Assembly (NCBI GenBank): GCA_907165135.1
Contig: OU015568.1
Span: forward strand, 12,346,501-12,410,500
Length of the DNA stretch: 64,000 nucleotides
DNA from: Oikopleura dioica
Lineage: Eukaryota; Chordata; Appendicularia; Copelata; Oikopleuridae
Reading direction: 5' to 3'
Shown piece by piece: positions 32,821 through 43,013 of this stretch; position 1 is the stretch's first letter, and every line of letters begins with the position of its first letter. The translations under genes were made by a program, and so were the position numbers. A model generated the notes under the pieces. It saw only the letters and a list, made by a program, of their open reading frames with translations. It made no database searches and had not been told where the DNA came from.

Positions 32821-33051
32821 AGCCGAAAAAAACGAGAACTCTCTGTAGAAGTATAAGATGATAATAATGAATTAACTTGCGCCACGGTGATTATAAAACT
32901 GGAGACATGGAAGAAAACGGTGGCATAAATCACAAAAAATGGGTATTCACACAGTGAAAATCGCCGTTTTTTTTGAAAACAGTAAAGATAGAAATATTTA
33001 AGAAACATATCAAAGAATCAATCGTCTTTCAAACGTATAAAAACTTCAAGA

Positions 33052-33066
33052 GCACGCTCCGCGTGC
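33052..33066 (+). repeat. Oriented 15-bp palindrome, right half copy
   Basis: gcacgctccgcgtgc followed by gaaaatatcaagacaaaaat. Confidence 0.9.
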
Positions 33067-33567
33067 GAAAATATCAAGACAAAAATCACTTAATTAAAAA
33101 CTTGTTAAAGAAAATGCCCAACTTTATATAATCAATAGCCCACGCTTGTGAAACTAATAGAAAATCATATTTTATAATAAAAGAAAGAAAGAATAATTTT
33201 TAAAAGCGCATTTTTATGATAGCAAAAAGTAATATATCTTGAAGAACTGCACTAAAAGCACTTTGCGTGATAAAACTTCATTTATCTCACAAAATACAAA
33301 GATAAAAGGTGTGAGAAACGAAAGTTTCATTCGATAAAAGTTCATATTCCTCTCATGCGATCCCAATAGATCATTTTAAGTCAGAATCGCTCGCGACGGA
33401 TACCGATTTCATCATTTCGCTCCTGAAAGATCCTTTTCTCCGCTGCGATTCTCATTTTTATCACGCTCACTCCACACTCATTTTAGTTCCCAGGCAAGCC
33501 GGAAATTATTTTTTTTTACAAATTTTACCAGTTTTGTAGAGAAATTTAACAAGCAAAACAATTCAAG

Positions 33568-34600
33568 ATGAAAAAGTACATGAGAAAGGCAGCCAGTAAA
33601 CCAACATGCAAAGGTAATAATCTTTTTTTTAGTAAATGTTCAAAAAAAGAGAGAAAAAATTTAGCCCCCATTACGAAATGCGTCTTTTGCAACGATCGGT
33701 CTCCATGCCATCTTCTCAACTCAGATGGAACGCATTTGCGACCAGCAGACAAGGGTAATTTATATAAACAAAATAAAATTAACATAAGTCACTTTTCCTT
33801 CAAAGGTAAAATACTGAAATAATTCTGATAGAAATTCTCGAAACCAGTAAGACTACAAATTGCTAGGAAGCGGAATTAATAAGCTCTACGAGAAATGATA
33901 TTTATTATGAAGGAGATAACCCGATAATTTTTCAAATCAGGATACCCCTCTGCATTCGCAGTCGAAATGACACGCCAAAAGAACCTTCTGGACAAAAACT
34001 GATGAAATCACAGAAAACGAAGTGTGTGACGACTCAGCGACTCAAAATGTCCCGGAGAAATCATATGGACGCAAAATAACCGATTTCTGCACATCTGTGA
34101 TCAAAGCAATCGGTTCTCTCTTGCTGTTTTGGGCATGCCTGCCCATCAATACTGCAAGAGAGCTGCAAAGGTCACCTCCAGACACCGCCCAATCAGTGAA
34201 AGAATTTCTTCGCAGCAAGATGGCTACTTTCAGCGAACTCGTCAGCTCCCTATGGAAATGCGATTCTGAACGGGCTGCAAGATGTCTGCGTAATATTATA
34301 GCGACGATTTTCGACACAATTATCTACATGCTGAAAAATACGCCAATGCGCATCGGAATCTTCTGCTACCTGATAAGATTGATCAGCCCACTGGTGAACT
34401 ACGGAATCATAGGAATTCTCTTCTTCATTTTGATCAGTTGTTTGTTGCTTTTCATCTTTTTACCATCGTTTGACAAGAAAAAGAAAAACAAACCAACTGC
34501 CCAGCAAATGTACACTGCTCTTGAGGCAATCGCCAAAGAACTGCATTCTGCTCAGGACATGGACTCAGACGACTTATCACCATCCGAAGAAAGCCTTTAA
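33568..34600 (+). CDS. Small CxxC-then-transmembrane protein, three exons
   Basis: Exon 1 (MKKYMRKAASKPTCK) joins exon 2 by a 38-bp intron; exon 2 gives ITKCVFCNDRSPCHLLNSDG, a C-x2-C-x4-P-C-H cluster. A 257-bp intron (donor after ADKG, acceptor before 34014) leads in frame to exon 3 (ENEVCDDSATQNVPEKS...). Exon 3 has hydrophobic segments IKAIGSLLLFWACLPI and YGIIGILFFILISCLLLFIF, then a lysine-rich loop and an acidic C-terminal tail (DSDDLSPSEESL-stop). It looks like a membrane protein with two or three helices, perhaps of the nuclear envelope or ER. The long intron is the weakest part. It is the only clear membrane protein found in the element. Confidence 0.6.
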
Positions 34601-35102
34601 ATACCTGCAATCCTTTATAAAGGTAAAAACAAAAATTAACTCGTGTACTTAAACCCCATATTTTTAGTACTGCCAGTCTCAGCACACTTCTTCATTTTCT
34701 TCTTCCCGTCTTATTGATAAAACAATCGCCGCCTTTTTCTAGGTAAAAAATAACATAAAACTCATCATCAAGTGGCGACAGAAATTAAACATTTATTAGA
34801 AACACATTATCAATTGCAGTTCTTCAACTTCCTCGCGAACGATAACTAGCAGTCATCTTCCATTACCTGCCTTTTTATTGAAAAAAAAAACTGTTTTCAA
34901 ATTAAATGACTGCTAATATATTCATATCACAATCTTTAACCGGTTTACTAGTTTTCTCAAAAAAAGCACTGCAGAATTGATCAAATTAATTGCAATTTCA
35001 AGTGATGCCTTTCGGTTACCTAAATCAGATAAATTCATTTACAATCAAGCAAACCCATGTAAAAAAACCATCATCAATACAAATCAAAAAGAAGGTAGAA
35101 AA

Positions 35103-35320
35103 AATTCTCTAGAAAAACAAGAGTTTCTCACCTTGACTGAGAAGCGCATAACACTTCTTACTGTGCTTCTCAAGCTCTAGAAAGAATTTGTTTTGGTTAA
35201 CGCCCGCACAAAAAAAGGTTTTGATAAAGAAAAACAATTTTTTTCTAGAGCCTGAGAAGAATCCAAAATAATTCTTGCGTTTCCCAGCTAGCTGAGAAAC
35301 ACATCTTTCTCTAGAGAATA
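35103..35320. repeat. Long hairpin 3 (right pair)
   Basis: Imperfect inverted repeat opening aaaattctctagaaaaac and closing tttctctagagaata, about 218 bp. The arms resemble those of hairpins 1 and 2 but have diverged; the loop (ggttaacgcccgcac...) is different. Confidence 0.88.
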
Positions 35321-35667
35321 TATGTGTGGATATTAATTCAGCAAGATTAATAATAAAAATTTATCAAAGCGGACAACATTCGGTTGAAGAAGTCGGTAAA
35401 AAATCATCCGAGATGCATTCAGTATACTTTCCAATTTCGTACAGACAATTTTTTTCGGAAATCTCTAGAAAACCAGGCATTTCTCACCTGAGCCAAGAAG
35501 GGAAAATAAACACTCCTAACTAATATCAAATCAGTTCTATTTCAATTTGGATTTGCTCAACAAAATGTATTTCACTGCAAATAATTCGGATTCGATGAGA
35601 AACAAATCCAAGCAAATTTGAGTTTTACCCAAGTGCAGACAACGATGAAACATAATTAAAGAAAAGA

Positions 35668-35682
35668 GCACGCTCCGCGTGC
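35668..35682 (+). repeat. Oriented 15-bp palindrome, right half copy
   Basis: gcacgctccgcgtgc followed by atcaataataagcgacagaa. Confidence 0.9.
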
Positions 35683-35807
35683 ATCAATAATAAGCGACAG
35701 AAAGATTTATGGCAAAAACCGTCATTGTTTACTTTTACAACTAGAAACAAGATAATTATTTAATTGATTCTCAAAAGATTTTAATTTCAAATAAAATTGT
35801 TTTCCAT

Positions 35808-35990
35808 TCGAAAGTATTCAGTTCGAAGTGTATTCAGTTCGAAGTGTATTCAGTTCGAAGTAGAACCGCTAACCTGAAAATAAATTCAGGCCAAGATAAT
35901 ATCTCAGAACCAAATATCCAACGAATTTAAAATTCTGCCCATCAATTGAAAGCCTGTCAGCAGACGATTCCGATGCTAGTGATTTTTTTG
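35808..35990 (+). repeat. Internal TTCGAA array plus trailing block (copy 4)
   Basis: Three tattcagttcgaagtg units, then gtagaaccgctaac and a block ending near gcagacgattccgatg. The trailing block is closest to copy 1 at 18010. Confidence 0.85.
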
Positions 35991-36229
35991 ATTTAAAATC
36001 AAATTTTCCGCGAAAAAAGGGCACACAATTCAGCATTATATAATTTCGAAAATTTGGAATAAATATAGTTTTGTCGTAAAGAAAACTTCAAGAGGACACG
36101 ATAAAAGTACCAATCTAGAAGACAACGAGGACCTTCAAAATAATAAATAAAAACCAATTATTCATCAAATAATCAAGCGATACCATGAAAAAGAACATCA
36201 TCAATTCAAATCGAAAGAAAGATAACAAA

Positions 36230-36445
36230 AATTCTCTAGAAAAACGAGCATTTCTCACCTTGCCCGAGAAGCGCATAACACTTCTCACTGTGCTTCTCGG
36301 GATCTAGAAATATTTTGTTTTGGTTAACGCCCAATCGAAAAGGGTATGATTTAGAAAAACATTTTTTTTCTAGAGCCTGAGAAGAATCCAAAAAAAAATT
36401 TTTGCGTTTCTCAGCTAGCTGAGAAACACTTCATTCTCTAGAAAA
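36230..36445. repeat. Long hairpin 4 (right pair)
   Basis: Same family as hairpin 3 (ggttaacgcccaatcg loop), arms about 80 bp, in the same loop orientation as hairpin 3. Confidence 0.88.
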
Positions 36446-36800
36446 TTTATGTGCGGATATTAATTCAGCAAAAAGTATAATGGAAATTTATTCCAAGAAC
36501 AGAGTTTGAAATGCTCGCGAGCGAAAAGAGCATTAAATGACGAATGGTGAGCCTGCTGAAGGACTGAAATTTGACTTCTTGTTAATCAAAAAAAGACCAA
36601 ATTAAGAAGAATAATTGATTGAATCAACCAATATTGTTACTTTGAAAGATGAAAATAGATCTTTCAAAATGTGCATCTTTTACTAAATGGCAGATTTATT
36701 TGTTTGTTGAGATAAGACAGGAAAGCGAATTTGTCAGATTCATGACATATGAGGGAATAAAAACAGGTTAAATAAAATTTTGAAGGATTCGCAGAATAAG

Positions 36801-38432
36801 CTAGACATTTTTTTTCGAGGATTCTACACGTTTTTCCGCAGTCGTATTGTAAGGCCACCTGTTTTCGTCTGTTATCATCCGGTCAACATTAGCACCCAAT
36901 CTTTTTCTGCATTGTCGTTTCTGCCTGTCAGGCTCTTCTCGAGAACTTTTATTGGGCGATTCGTTCTGATGAATATCACCAGATATTTGAAACAATTGTT
37001 GTTGTGAAACTGAGCTTCCTGTGATGTATTCGATAAAATTCCTTATAATTTCTTCTTCATTATTTCCATACCAGCAGAAATGATCAACGTTTTCATCATA
37101 TCTACTGAATTCGACGCGCTGTTCCATACCAAACTGGCCACTCTCCCAGTTAATTGTGTCAAGAAGCCTTACGATAATGTCGTTTGTATCGATTCCATTG
37201 GAACAATTTCGACCGAACTTTGTTACTTCATCCATGATAACAACGTCCAGGTCGAATTTTTCTTGAATGATATCAACCCAGTTCCATCTTTTCTCGTTTT
37301 TTCTTATTGTCTCAAGAGATATTTTCCGCGCGGCAGCTGATTCTTTACAAGGATAAAGCGCAGAAAGCAGTCTCCAAAGTTCGTTTAGCAGCCGTTTTTC
37401 AGTTCGAGCCATCCTGGCATTTGAAATTTCATCATGAAGAGTCATCATTATGCAATCGGAATAAGATTCATCATCCAGTAGAGAAGACAGGATGTTAAGT
37501 GCTCTAGGCTTATTCAACACCGCCATTTCGATATTACTCCTGTTAGCGTTGAAAATTGCAATACACTTTCTATTGAAATTTCTGTCATCGGATAGGCGAG
37601 ATAAATCAGCGGGGTGAAAATTTGTATAGTTTTCCATTATCGTTGCGCCAAAATCAGGGACGTTCTTGATTATTTCAATTATTCTCGCATCAGGTTTCCA
37701 TTTTAGATTCGGCGGTTTCATTAGAATGGGCTCACTGGGAATTGTTTTGGAAGAGCATTCCTAAAAGAATAATGATAACATGAACAAGTTCTTTCAAGTT
37801 CTTACCGCAGTATATGAATACGGACCAAATTTGAATTTCCATGTAAAATCCGCTAAGCCAGACTCACTCGACTTCAGCGCAGCTAACCAACTTGCTATCC
37901 GTGCCTCGTTGCAGATTCTACCTTTGATACAAATCATTAGATTATTCGCCCAATCTTCAGAATCGAATCTGTCATTACGTTCAGCCCAAGTTTTGACAAC
38001 GCAAGATCCACAATTCCGAATAATTTCTTCTACCATTTGATTCGCAGTTTGATCATATTTTCTTATCAGGTCAACGTCCTTCTTCAATAAACCGTTTGGG
38101 CAAATTTCAGTATCGTCAACTGAGTTCCAGAAACCAGCTTCAATTGATTCTTCAGAGATAAGTTTAATTTTGTTATCTTCCACGTCAAAAAGAAGAATTT
38201 TGTCAATCCTTTCCAATGGAATTCGCTCCAAAATAGCCACTTTCAATCTTTCTTGAATCGTAATGCGCATGAGGATAAATTTTGGAGACCAATTAATATC
38301 ATTGACTCTCAGAAACTTCCTGCATGCTTCGCTTTCCATCTCTGCCATCTTGAGTGCATCTTCGACATTCTCCGCCAAGATATTATGACAACACTCTTCG
38401 AACCACAGAGCTGTCCGATTTTCAATTCCCAT
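36801..38432 (-). CDS. Large two-exon protein of unknown function
   Basis: Exon 1 (38432-37796) and exon 2 (37748-36801) join by a 47-bp intron (GTAAGAAC...TTTTAG) to encode about 525 residues. Start: MGIENRTALWFEECCHNILA. Other recognisable stretches: FILMRITIQERLKVAILERI, CVVKTWAERNDRFDSEDWAN, GLADFTWKFKFGPYSYTA, LNILSSLLDDESYSDCIMMT, WVDIIQEKFDLDVVIMDEVT and DHFCWYGNNEEEIIRNFIEY. The C-terminal end is basic (PDRQKRQCRKRLGAN). VVIMDEV looks like a Walker B strand but I find no Walker A. No family recognised. It is one of the longest genes in the element and appears intact, so it probably has a core role. Confidence 0.7.
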
Positions 38433-38631
38433 GTTTTCTAAATAACAAAATAGATAAAATTAATTGCCAAATAAAAAAATAAAACAGTCGTCAAATTCAC
38501 TAAAGAAGGTAAAATGATTTCTAGATAACATTATTTATATAAAAATATAAACAAGGGGAAAAACCATAATAAGTCCAAAAAAAATGAAATTCTCTAGAAT
38601 TGTTTTGATTTAATCCCTTTTTGGGAAAAAG

Positions 38632-38649
38632 GGTTGTCTCCCTCACATC
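38632..38649 (+). promoter_or_regulatory. Shared histone upstream box (H3 copy)
   Basis: ggttgtctccctcacatc, identical to the box before the H4-like gene and in the same orientation relative to its gene, 77 bp upstream of the H3 start. A TATA-like ttataataaaaagg follows. Confidence 0.8.
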
Positions 38650-38725
38650 GCAGTCCTTATAATAAAAAGGATGGAATGGGCAGGACCGATCACAGTCCAA
38701 CCTGAGCACAGAGACGACTGAGCGA

Positions 38726-39115
38726 ATGGCACGAACCAAGACCTCCCCCAAGAAAATGGGCCTTTGTAGCGTCGACGACCCCTGCGCAAGCCGAATCTGT
38801 CGCCATGGCGCTCCCCGAAAACGCTACAAGTACCGATCCGGCACGGTAGCGTTACGCGAAGCCATCGATTTGCAGCTGTCAACGCAGTTGCTTATTCGAA
38901 AAACCCCGTTCCAACGGCTCACCCGGGAGATCGTGAACAGCGTCCACTACCCGCTTCGCATAGCGAGCCGGGCGCTCGAAGCGTTCCAGGAAGCCTGTGA
39001 GACGCATATTACAAGCGTTTTCACAGATGCTAATGAGTTCGTTGCGCACGGCAAACGGAAGACACTCCAAAAGCGCGACATTGATCTCGCCCTCCGATTG
39101 CGACGAGAGCGATAA
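38726..39115 (+). CDS. Divergent histone H3 encoded by the element
   Basis: An intronless 129-residue H3-family protein. The first residues MARTKT keep the canonical start including the K4 position. The rest of the tail is replaced (SPKKMGLCSVDDPCASRICR), so the ARKS sites around K9 and K27 are missing. The fold is clear: YRSGTVALREAIDLQLSTQL, LLIRKTPFQRLTREIV, ALEAFQEACETHI and KRDIDLALRLRRER-stop. Loop 1 has the normal length, which argues against a centromeric H3. It is transcribed towards the right TIR, mirror-imaging the H4-like gene, with the same upstream box and the same 3' stem-loop. No H2A or H2B gene was found. The pair may form a tetramer specific to element DNA (inference). Confidence 0.95.
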   Translation: MARTKTSPKKMGLCSVDDPCASRICRHGAPRKRYKYRSGTVALREAIDLQLSTQLLIRKTPFQRLTREIVNSVHYPLRIASRALEAFQEACETHITSVFTDANEFVAHGKRKTLQKRDIDLALRLRRER

Positions 39116-39140
39116 GACGCTGTCAAGGCTCTTCAAAACA

Positions 39141-39156
39141 GGCCCTTTTAAGGGCC
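39141..39156 (+). terminator. Histone mRNA 3' stem-loop of the H3-like gene
   Basis: ggcccttttaagggcc, 25 bp after the stop, identical to the stem-loop of the H4-like gene and followed by an A-rich stretch. Confidence 0.92.
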
Positions 39157-39763
39157 ACAAAAAAATAATTTCCGATGGCATCAGGGCTTTATAAATAGAA
39201 ACGTTTTCGTTTCTACAAAAAAATTCTTTACGCAAATATTGCAGCAGTTACTACAAAATCGAAACCAGTCTTTTTCTTTCTTTTCACTCGAATCCGCAAG
39301 CGGCTTCTCGATTTTCGAAAAAAAAAAACCTTAATTAGCGCAAGAGTACACAATAATACATAAGATAATGAGTAAAAGGAACCAGGAATCTATTGGCAGG
39401 ACACGCAATAATAAAGAGTGGAATGGTCCTCAAATGTACACTAGATCGAAGGCTTCAGGCAGGAATCGCTCGCGGCTGGCAGACTAAAACACGGTGAGTT
39501 AATTAAAAAGAAGAAAAATTTGACACAAAAAAAAGTTTGACACGACAATTTATAAGTCGGAGCCTCATGTGGGCAAAGTTTAATTGGCCTAAATAACAAG
39601 TCCAACAAATTTACATAATTAAATCGAATGGCCAGACTTGTAGAGAAACTTCAAAGCGAAGCTTGTAACTAGGAAGAGAAATTAATATAAAGAACACAGA
39701 AAAAGGCACAACCAATCTGATTGCAATCATCATTAAGATAGATTTAAAATAGACATCTTTAGA
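39157..39763. other. Intergenic, nothing recognised
   Basis: About 600 bp between the H3 stem-loop and the next gene. AT-rich; I see no conserved repeat or open frame. Confidence 0.5.
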
Positions 39764-40798
39764 ATGAGCAACTTCACGAATCCCGAACCAATGGAATGCA
39801 ACCCAGTGGGAAATATTCTAGGAAACCCGGAGAAGGTAATTAAAGCGATACTAAATTTATAAGAACTATAATAAGATATACGATGCAATTATTGATCACG
39901 TTAAGAACTACGCAACAGCGAAGATTGATCACAATAACGCAGAGTTTGATGACGATTTCGATGATGAAGAATTCGGTAAATACGAAGCCACGCAAACTTT
40001 CCGTAAACAATAAATTAAGATCGAATCTATCGAACAAATAACAACATCGCGTCGCAAGAATCAACTCCGGGAAGCCAGCACAGTTTCGCAACGGGAAGCT
40101 TCAACGATCATGATTTCGGTAAAAAAATGAAAGTATTGCAAGATAACTAATAATATAAGACAACCTTGCTGCAAAAAATGCAGCTGAGTTTGCTGCAAAA
40201 GAAGAAGCAAACAAAAAAGGAACGAAAGAATACGCTATGAACGAAACTACAAGACAGAAAGAACGAATAATATTTCTGGCATCGCAGCAAGGTAACAAAA
40301 AAAAATAAAAAGTTGCCTTCACAGTCATTAGATACAGTAATTGGAAGCACGCAGGCGCAAGAATCACGGGAGGCTTCATCAGTATTCAGGTAAAAGTAAA
40401 AAATGGAATGAACTAACGCGTTTCAGGCGAATCGACTCAAATGAATCGAGCGAGAAAAGATTTGAAGAAAGGCAAGACCCGTGCTGCAAAAAATACGAAA
40501 GGATAATTGTCATGGACGAGTTCGAAGGACCGTATGAAGGTAGTAATAATTGTTAAGTAGAGATCATTAAGTTGAATATAGGAACACCGCCGTGCGAATT
40601 CCACGAAAGCTACTATAAAAGATGGCTCAGCAGTATCAAGGCGAGGAGAGAAGGCAAGAAGGAGAAAGAAGAAAAGAAAGGGGGGCAAGCAGAACCGAAA
40701 AGATTCGCACCCTATTGGAACTACGATCCAAAAAAGTACGAAAATAAGACGGTGGAGCTTCCAAAAGCACGAGTTATCAAAGATTACATTGATGAATA
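39764..40798 (+). CDS. Eight-exon small nuclear-type protein of unknown function
   Basis: Exons joined by seven GT-AG introns of about 37-82 bp keep one open frame of about 235 residues. Start MSNFTNPEPMECNPVGNILG follows CTTTAG-A, a trans-splice-like acceptor. Then IYDAIIDHVKNYATAKIDH and an acidic stretch EFDDDFDDEEF, a lysine-rich helix (AAEFAAKEEANKKGTKEYAM), RFEERQDPCCKKYERIIV and EFEGPYE. The last exon is basic: WLSSIKARREGKKEKEEKKG, then FAPYWNYDPKKYENKTVE, ending KDYIDE-stop. The exon phases agree throughout, so the gene is convincing although the family is not known. The acidic start and basic end would suit a histone or DNA chaperone, but that is only a guess. Confidence 0.65.
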
Positions 40799-41007
40799 AT
40801 AAAACATTGAAATTGTGACACGTGAAAAAAAAAAGAGAATTAATTACCTGTTTCTTATCACAAGGGATCGCAGGCGCCTTTATCATCAACAGGCTTATTC
40901 GCAGAAATCGCAATATTCGTAGAAACAAGATCCAGAGCATTTTCACTATCAGGGTCTATAGTAACGTTATAAAACGAAACGCAGCGTACAGAAATTTAAC
41001 TGTAAAA

Positions 41008-41653
41008 CTAACCATTTGAAGTCAAAATGACGGTGGGCTCATTATTCATAAACAGAAAACCTCTTTTGCGCCTGTATGAAGAGTTAATCTTCTTATTCTG
41101 CTTCCACACAGGCTTATCGGTCTGAGAATCGTCCCCGATGATATCGAAAAGACTATCCAAAGAATTCGTGTTCTGAGGAGTGGATACAGGCGCAGATGAA
41201 GCATTTGAAACACGTACATCATTCAGCCTAATATAAGAAAAGACTTTAAATGAAATTTTACCTAATTCCCATGGAAGAAGAAACATCAGAAAACACAAAT
41301 TCATGATCCTGTAGAGAATACTTCTCGGTCTTAAAACCCCAGACATGGCAGGAGTATACAGCAGACAGTTCGCGAATAACTGATTGTTTCGCTTTGGCAC
41401 TCACAACGGAGGAGAAAATAGCATCGTTTCGTTCACCAGAGAGATAGTAAAGGGGCTCAGCACCAATGAGGGACACATTTTTCTGAAAAAGGCGCTTGAC
41501 AACGTTGACAGGCATTGACAAGATCGACGCAGCTTGACCGAAACTCTAAAAAATATTAATAAGAGTTATAAAAAAAACCCTTACTAGAATATTCTTTTCC
41601 TGTAGAAGAGTCTTTATTTGTACCAAAATTGAATCTTCTTCCTCAGACAACAT
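41008..41653 (-). CDS. Probable DNA polymerase delta p66 (POLD3)-like subunit
   Basis: Three exons encode about 190 residues. The N-terminal part resembles the POLD3 winged-helix region in order and spacing: ILVQIKTLLQEKNILSFGQA, ASILSMPVNVVKRLF, PLYYLSGERNDAIFSSVV, IRELSAVYSCHVWGFKTEK (compare VTYKWLSYTLGVHVNQAKQML, YLVSG, LAVTASIHVYSIQK in human POLD3). POLD3 bridges Pol delta to PCNA. The family's long middle is much shortened. SLDSLFDIIGD might be a weak clamp-binding motif; no clear terminal PIP box is visible. The start follows TTGTTAG-ACT-ATG. It lies beside the right TIR. The similarity was judged by eye and is moderate; the fit with the other replication genes raises confidence. Confidence 0.55.
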
Positions 41654-41769
41654 AGTCTAACAAAACGAACAAAAAGCTTAACGTACATGATGAAAGACTA
41701 ATTAGTTAAATTAATAAATAGAAACATATATAACCAACAGAATTCTCGGTGATAACAGCTACTTCCAAA

Positions 41770-43013
41770 AATGACTCACCAAACGCGGACCAATGAAAGC
41801 GCACGAGCGCCGGTGCACCAGGAGCGAAAATAAGTTTAGTCGAGACTTACACAGCCCAACCGAACTAGAAATAAGTGACAAATTAGAGAATGCCAAAATC
41901 GCTTCTGCCAAAGTGAAATAGGCAAAATGAGAAAAAAATCTGTCACTTATAGCTATTTCAGGGTAAACTAAGTATAAAGAGAACAAATTATTGACGACAG
42001 AATCAAATTTCGAGTTCGATATTGCTTCTGCCAAAGCAAAATCGACAAAACAGAATTTGACAAGAGTAAAATTCCGTCGCCAATAATTACGAGTCTCAAA
42101 ATTCACGCCCGAAAATTTTATCTCAACTTACTTCTGCCAAAGTAGGAAAAGATAGAATATTCGAACTGAATACAATAAATAATGATAATAGAAAAAAGCC
42201 ATAGGTCTCACTAAAGAACAGCCCTTGAGGAAACGCCCACAACCTCCCACCCCCTCCCCAAAAATACACCTCATTATTTATATACTTCGAACAAAATATA
42301 TATAAAAATTCGGAGCAAAAAAGTGCGCAGGTCTAACGAGAAGATAGCCCTTGAGGAAACGCCCACAACCTCCCACCCCCTCCCCAAAAATACACCTGTC
42401 AAAAAAAAGTAGGGAGGAGCGCGCTCCGCGCGCGAATATATTAAAGACATAAAGATAGAGGTATTAGAATTAGGAAAGGCGGAGCAGGAAGTTGTGGAGG
42501 CCGACTCGAGGAAATTGTGGAGGGCGACTCGAGGAAATTGTGGAGGGCGACTCGAGGAAAAGGCACGCTTCGCGTGAACCCTGTTGCTGGAAATGGCACG
42601 CTTCGCGTGAACCCTGTTGCTGGAAATGGCACGCTTCGCGTGAACCCTGTTGCTGGAAATGGCACGCTTCGCGTGAACCCTGTTGCTGGAAATGGCACGC
42701 TTCGCGTGAACCCTGTTGCTGGAAAAGGCACGCTTGTGTTCGAAGAACGCGGGAAAAGTGTTCGAAGAAAGTGGGAAAAGTGTTCGAAGAAAGTGGGAAA
42801 AGTGTTCGAAGAAAGTGGGAAAAGTGTTCGAAGAAAGTGGGAAAAGTGTTCGAAGAAAGTGGGAAAAGTGTTCGAAGAAAGTGGGAAAAGTGTTCGAAGA
42901 AAGTGGGAAAAGTGTTCGAAAAATGTGAAAAAGTGTTCGAAAAATGTGAAAAAAGTGTTTTAAGAGTGCCCAGGGCAAGTTTGAAAAAAAGTGTACTCAG
43001 TTCGAAGTGTACT
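41770..43013. repeat. Right terminal inverted repeat of the giant element
   Basis: Inverted copy of 1-1210, beginning aatgactcaccaaacgcgg and running to the shared gggcaagtttgaaaaaaagt and terminal TTCGAA units. It holds five 33-bp units (about 42559-42735) against six on the left, and about nine 22-bp units (42741-42945). Two C-rich strands of the G-rich block lie at 42214-42270 and 42335-42400. Confidence 0.93.
42419..42433 (+). repeat. Oriented palindrome, TIR variant, right
   Basis: gcgcgctccgcgcgc followed by gaatatattaaagacataaa, showing the same tail as the internal copies. Confidence 0.75.

Larger units (their letters stand above)
34601..36800. other. Gene-poor right-arm segment with hairpins, palindrome and array
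   Basis: No supported gene. It contains two long hairpins (35103-35320, 36230-36445), one oriented palindrome (35668) and a TTCGAA array (35808-35865). It mirrors the left arm, where hairpins lie at the same distance from the left end. Confidence 0.65.

Noticed and set aside
38726-39115. Centromeric H3 (CENP-A-like)
   Set aside because: Loop 1 has canonical length and the gene has a replication-dependent stem-loop beside a matching H4 gene.
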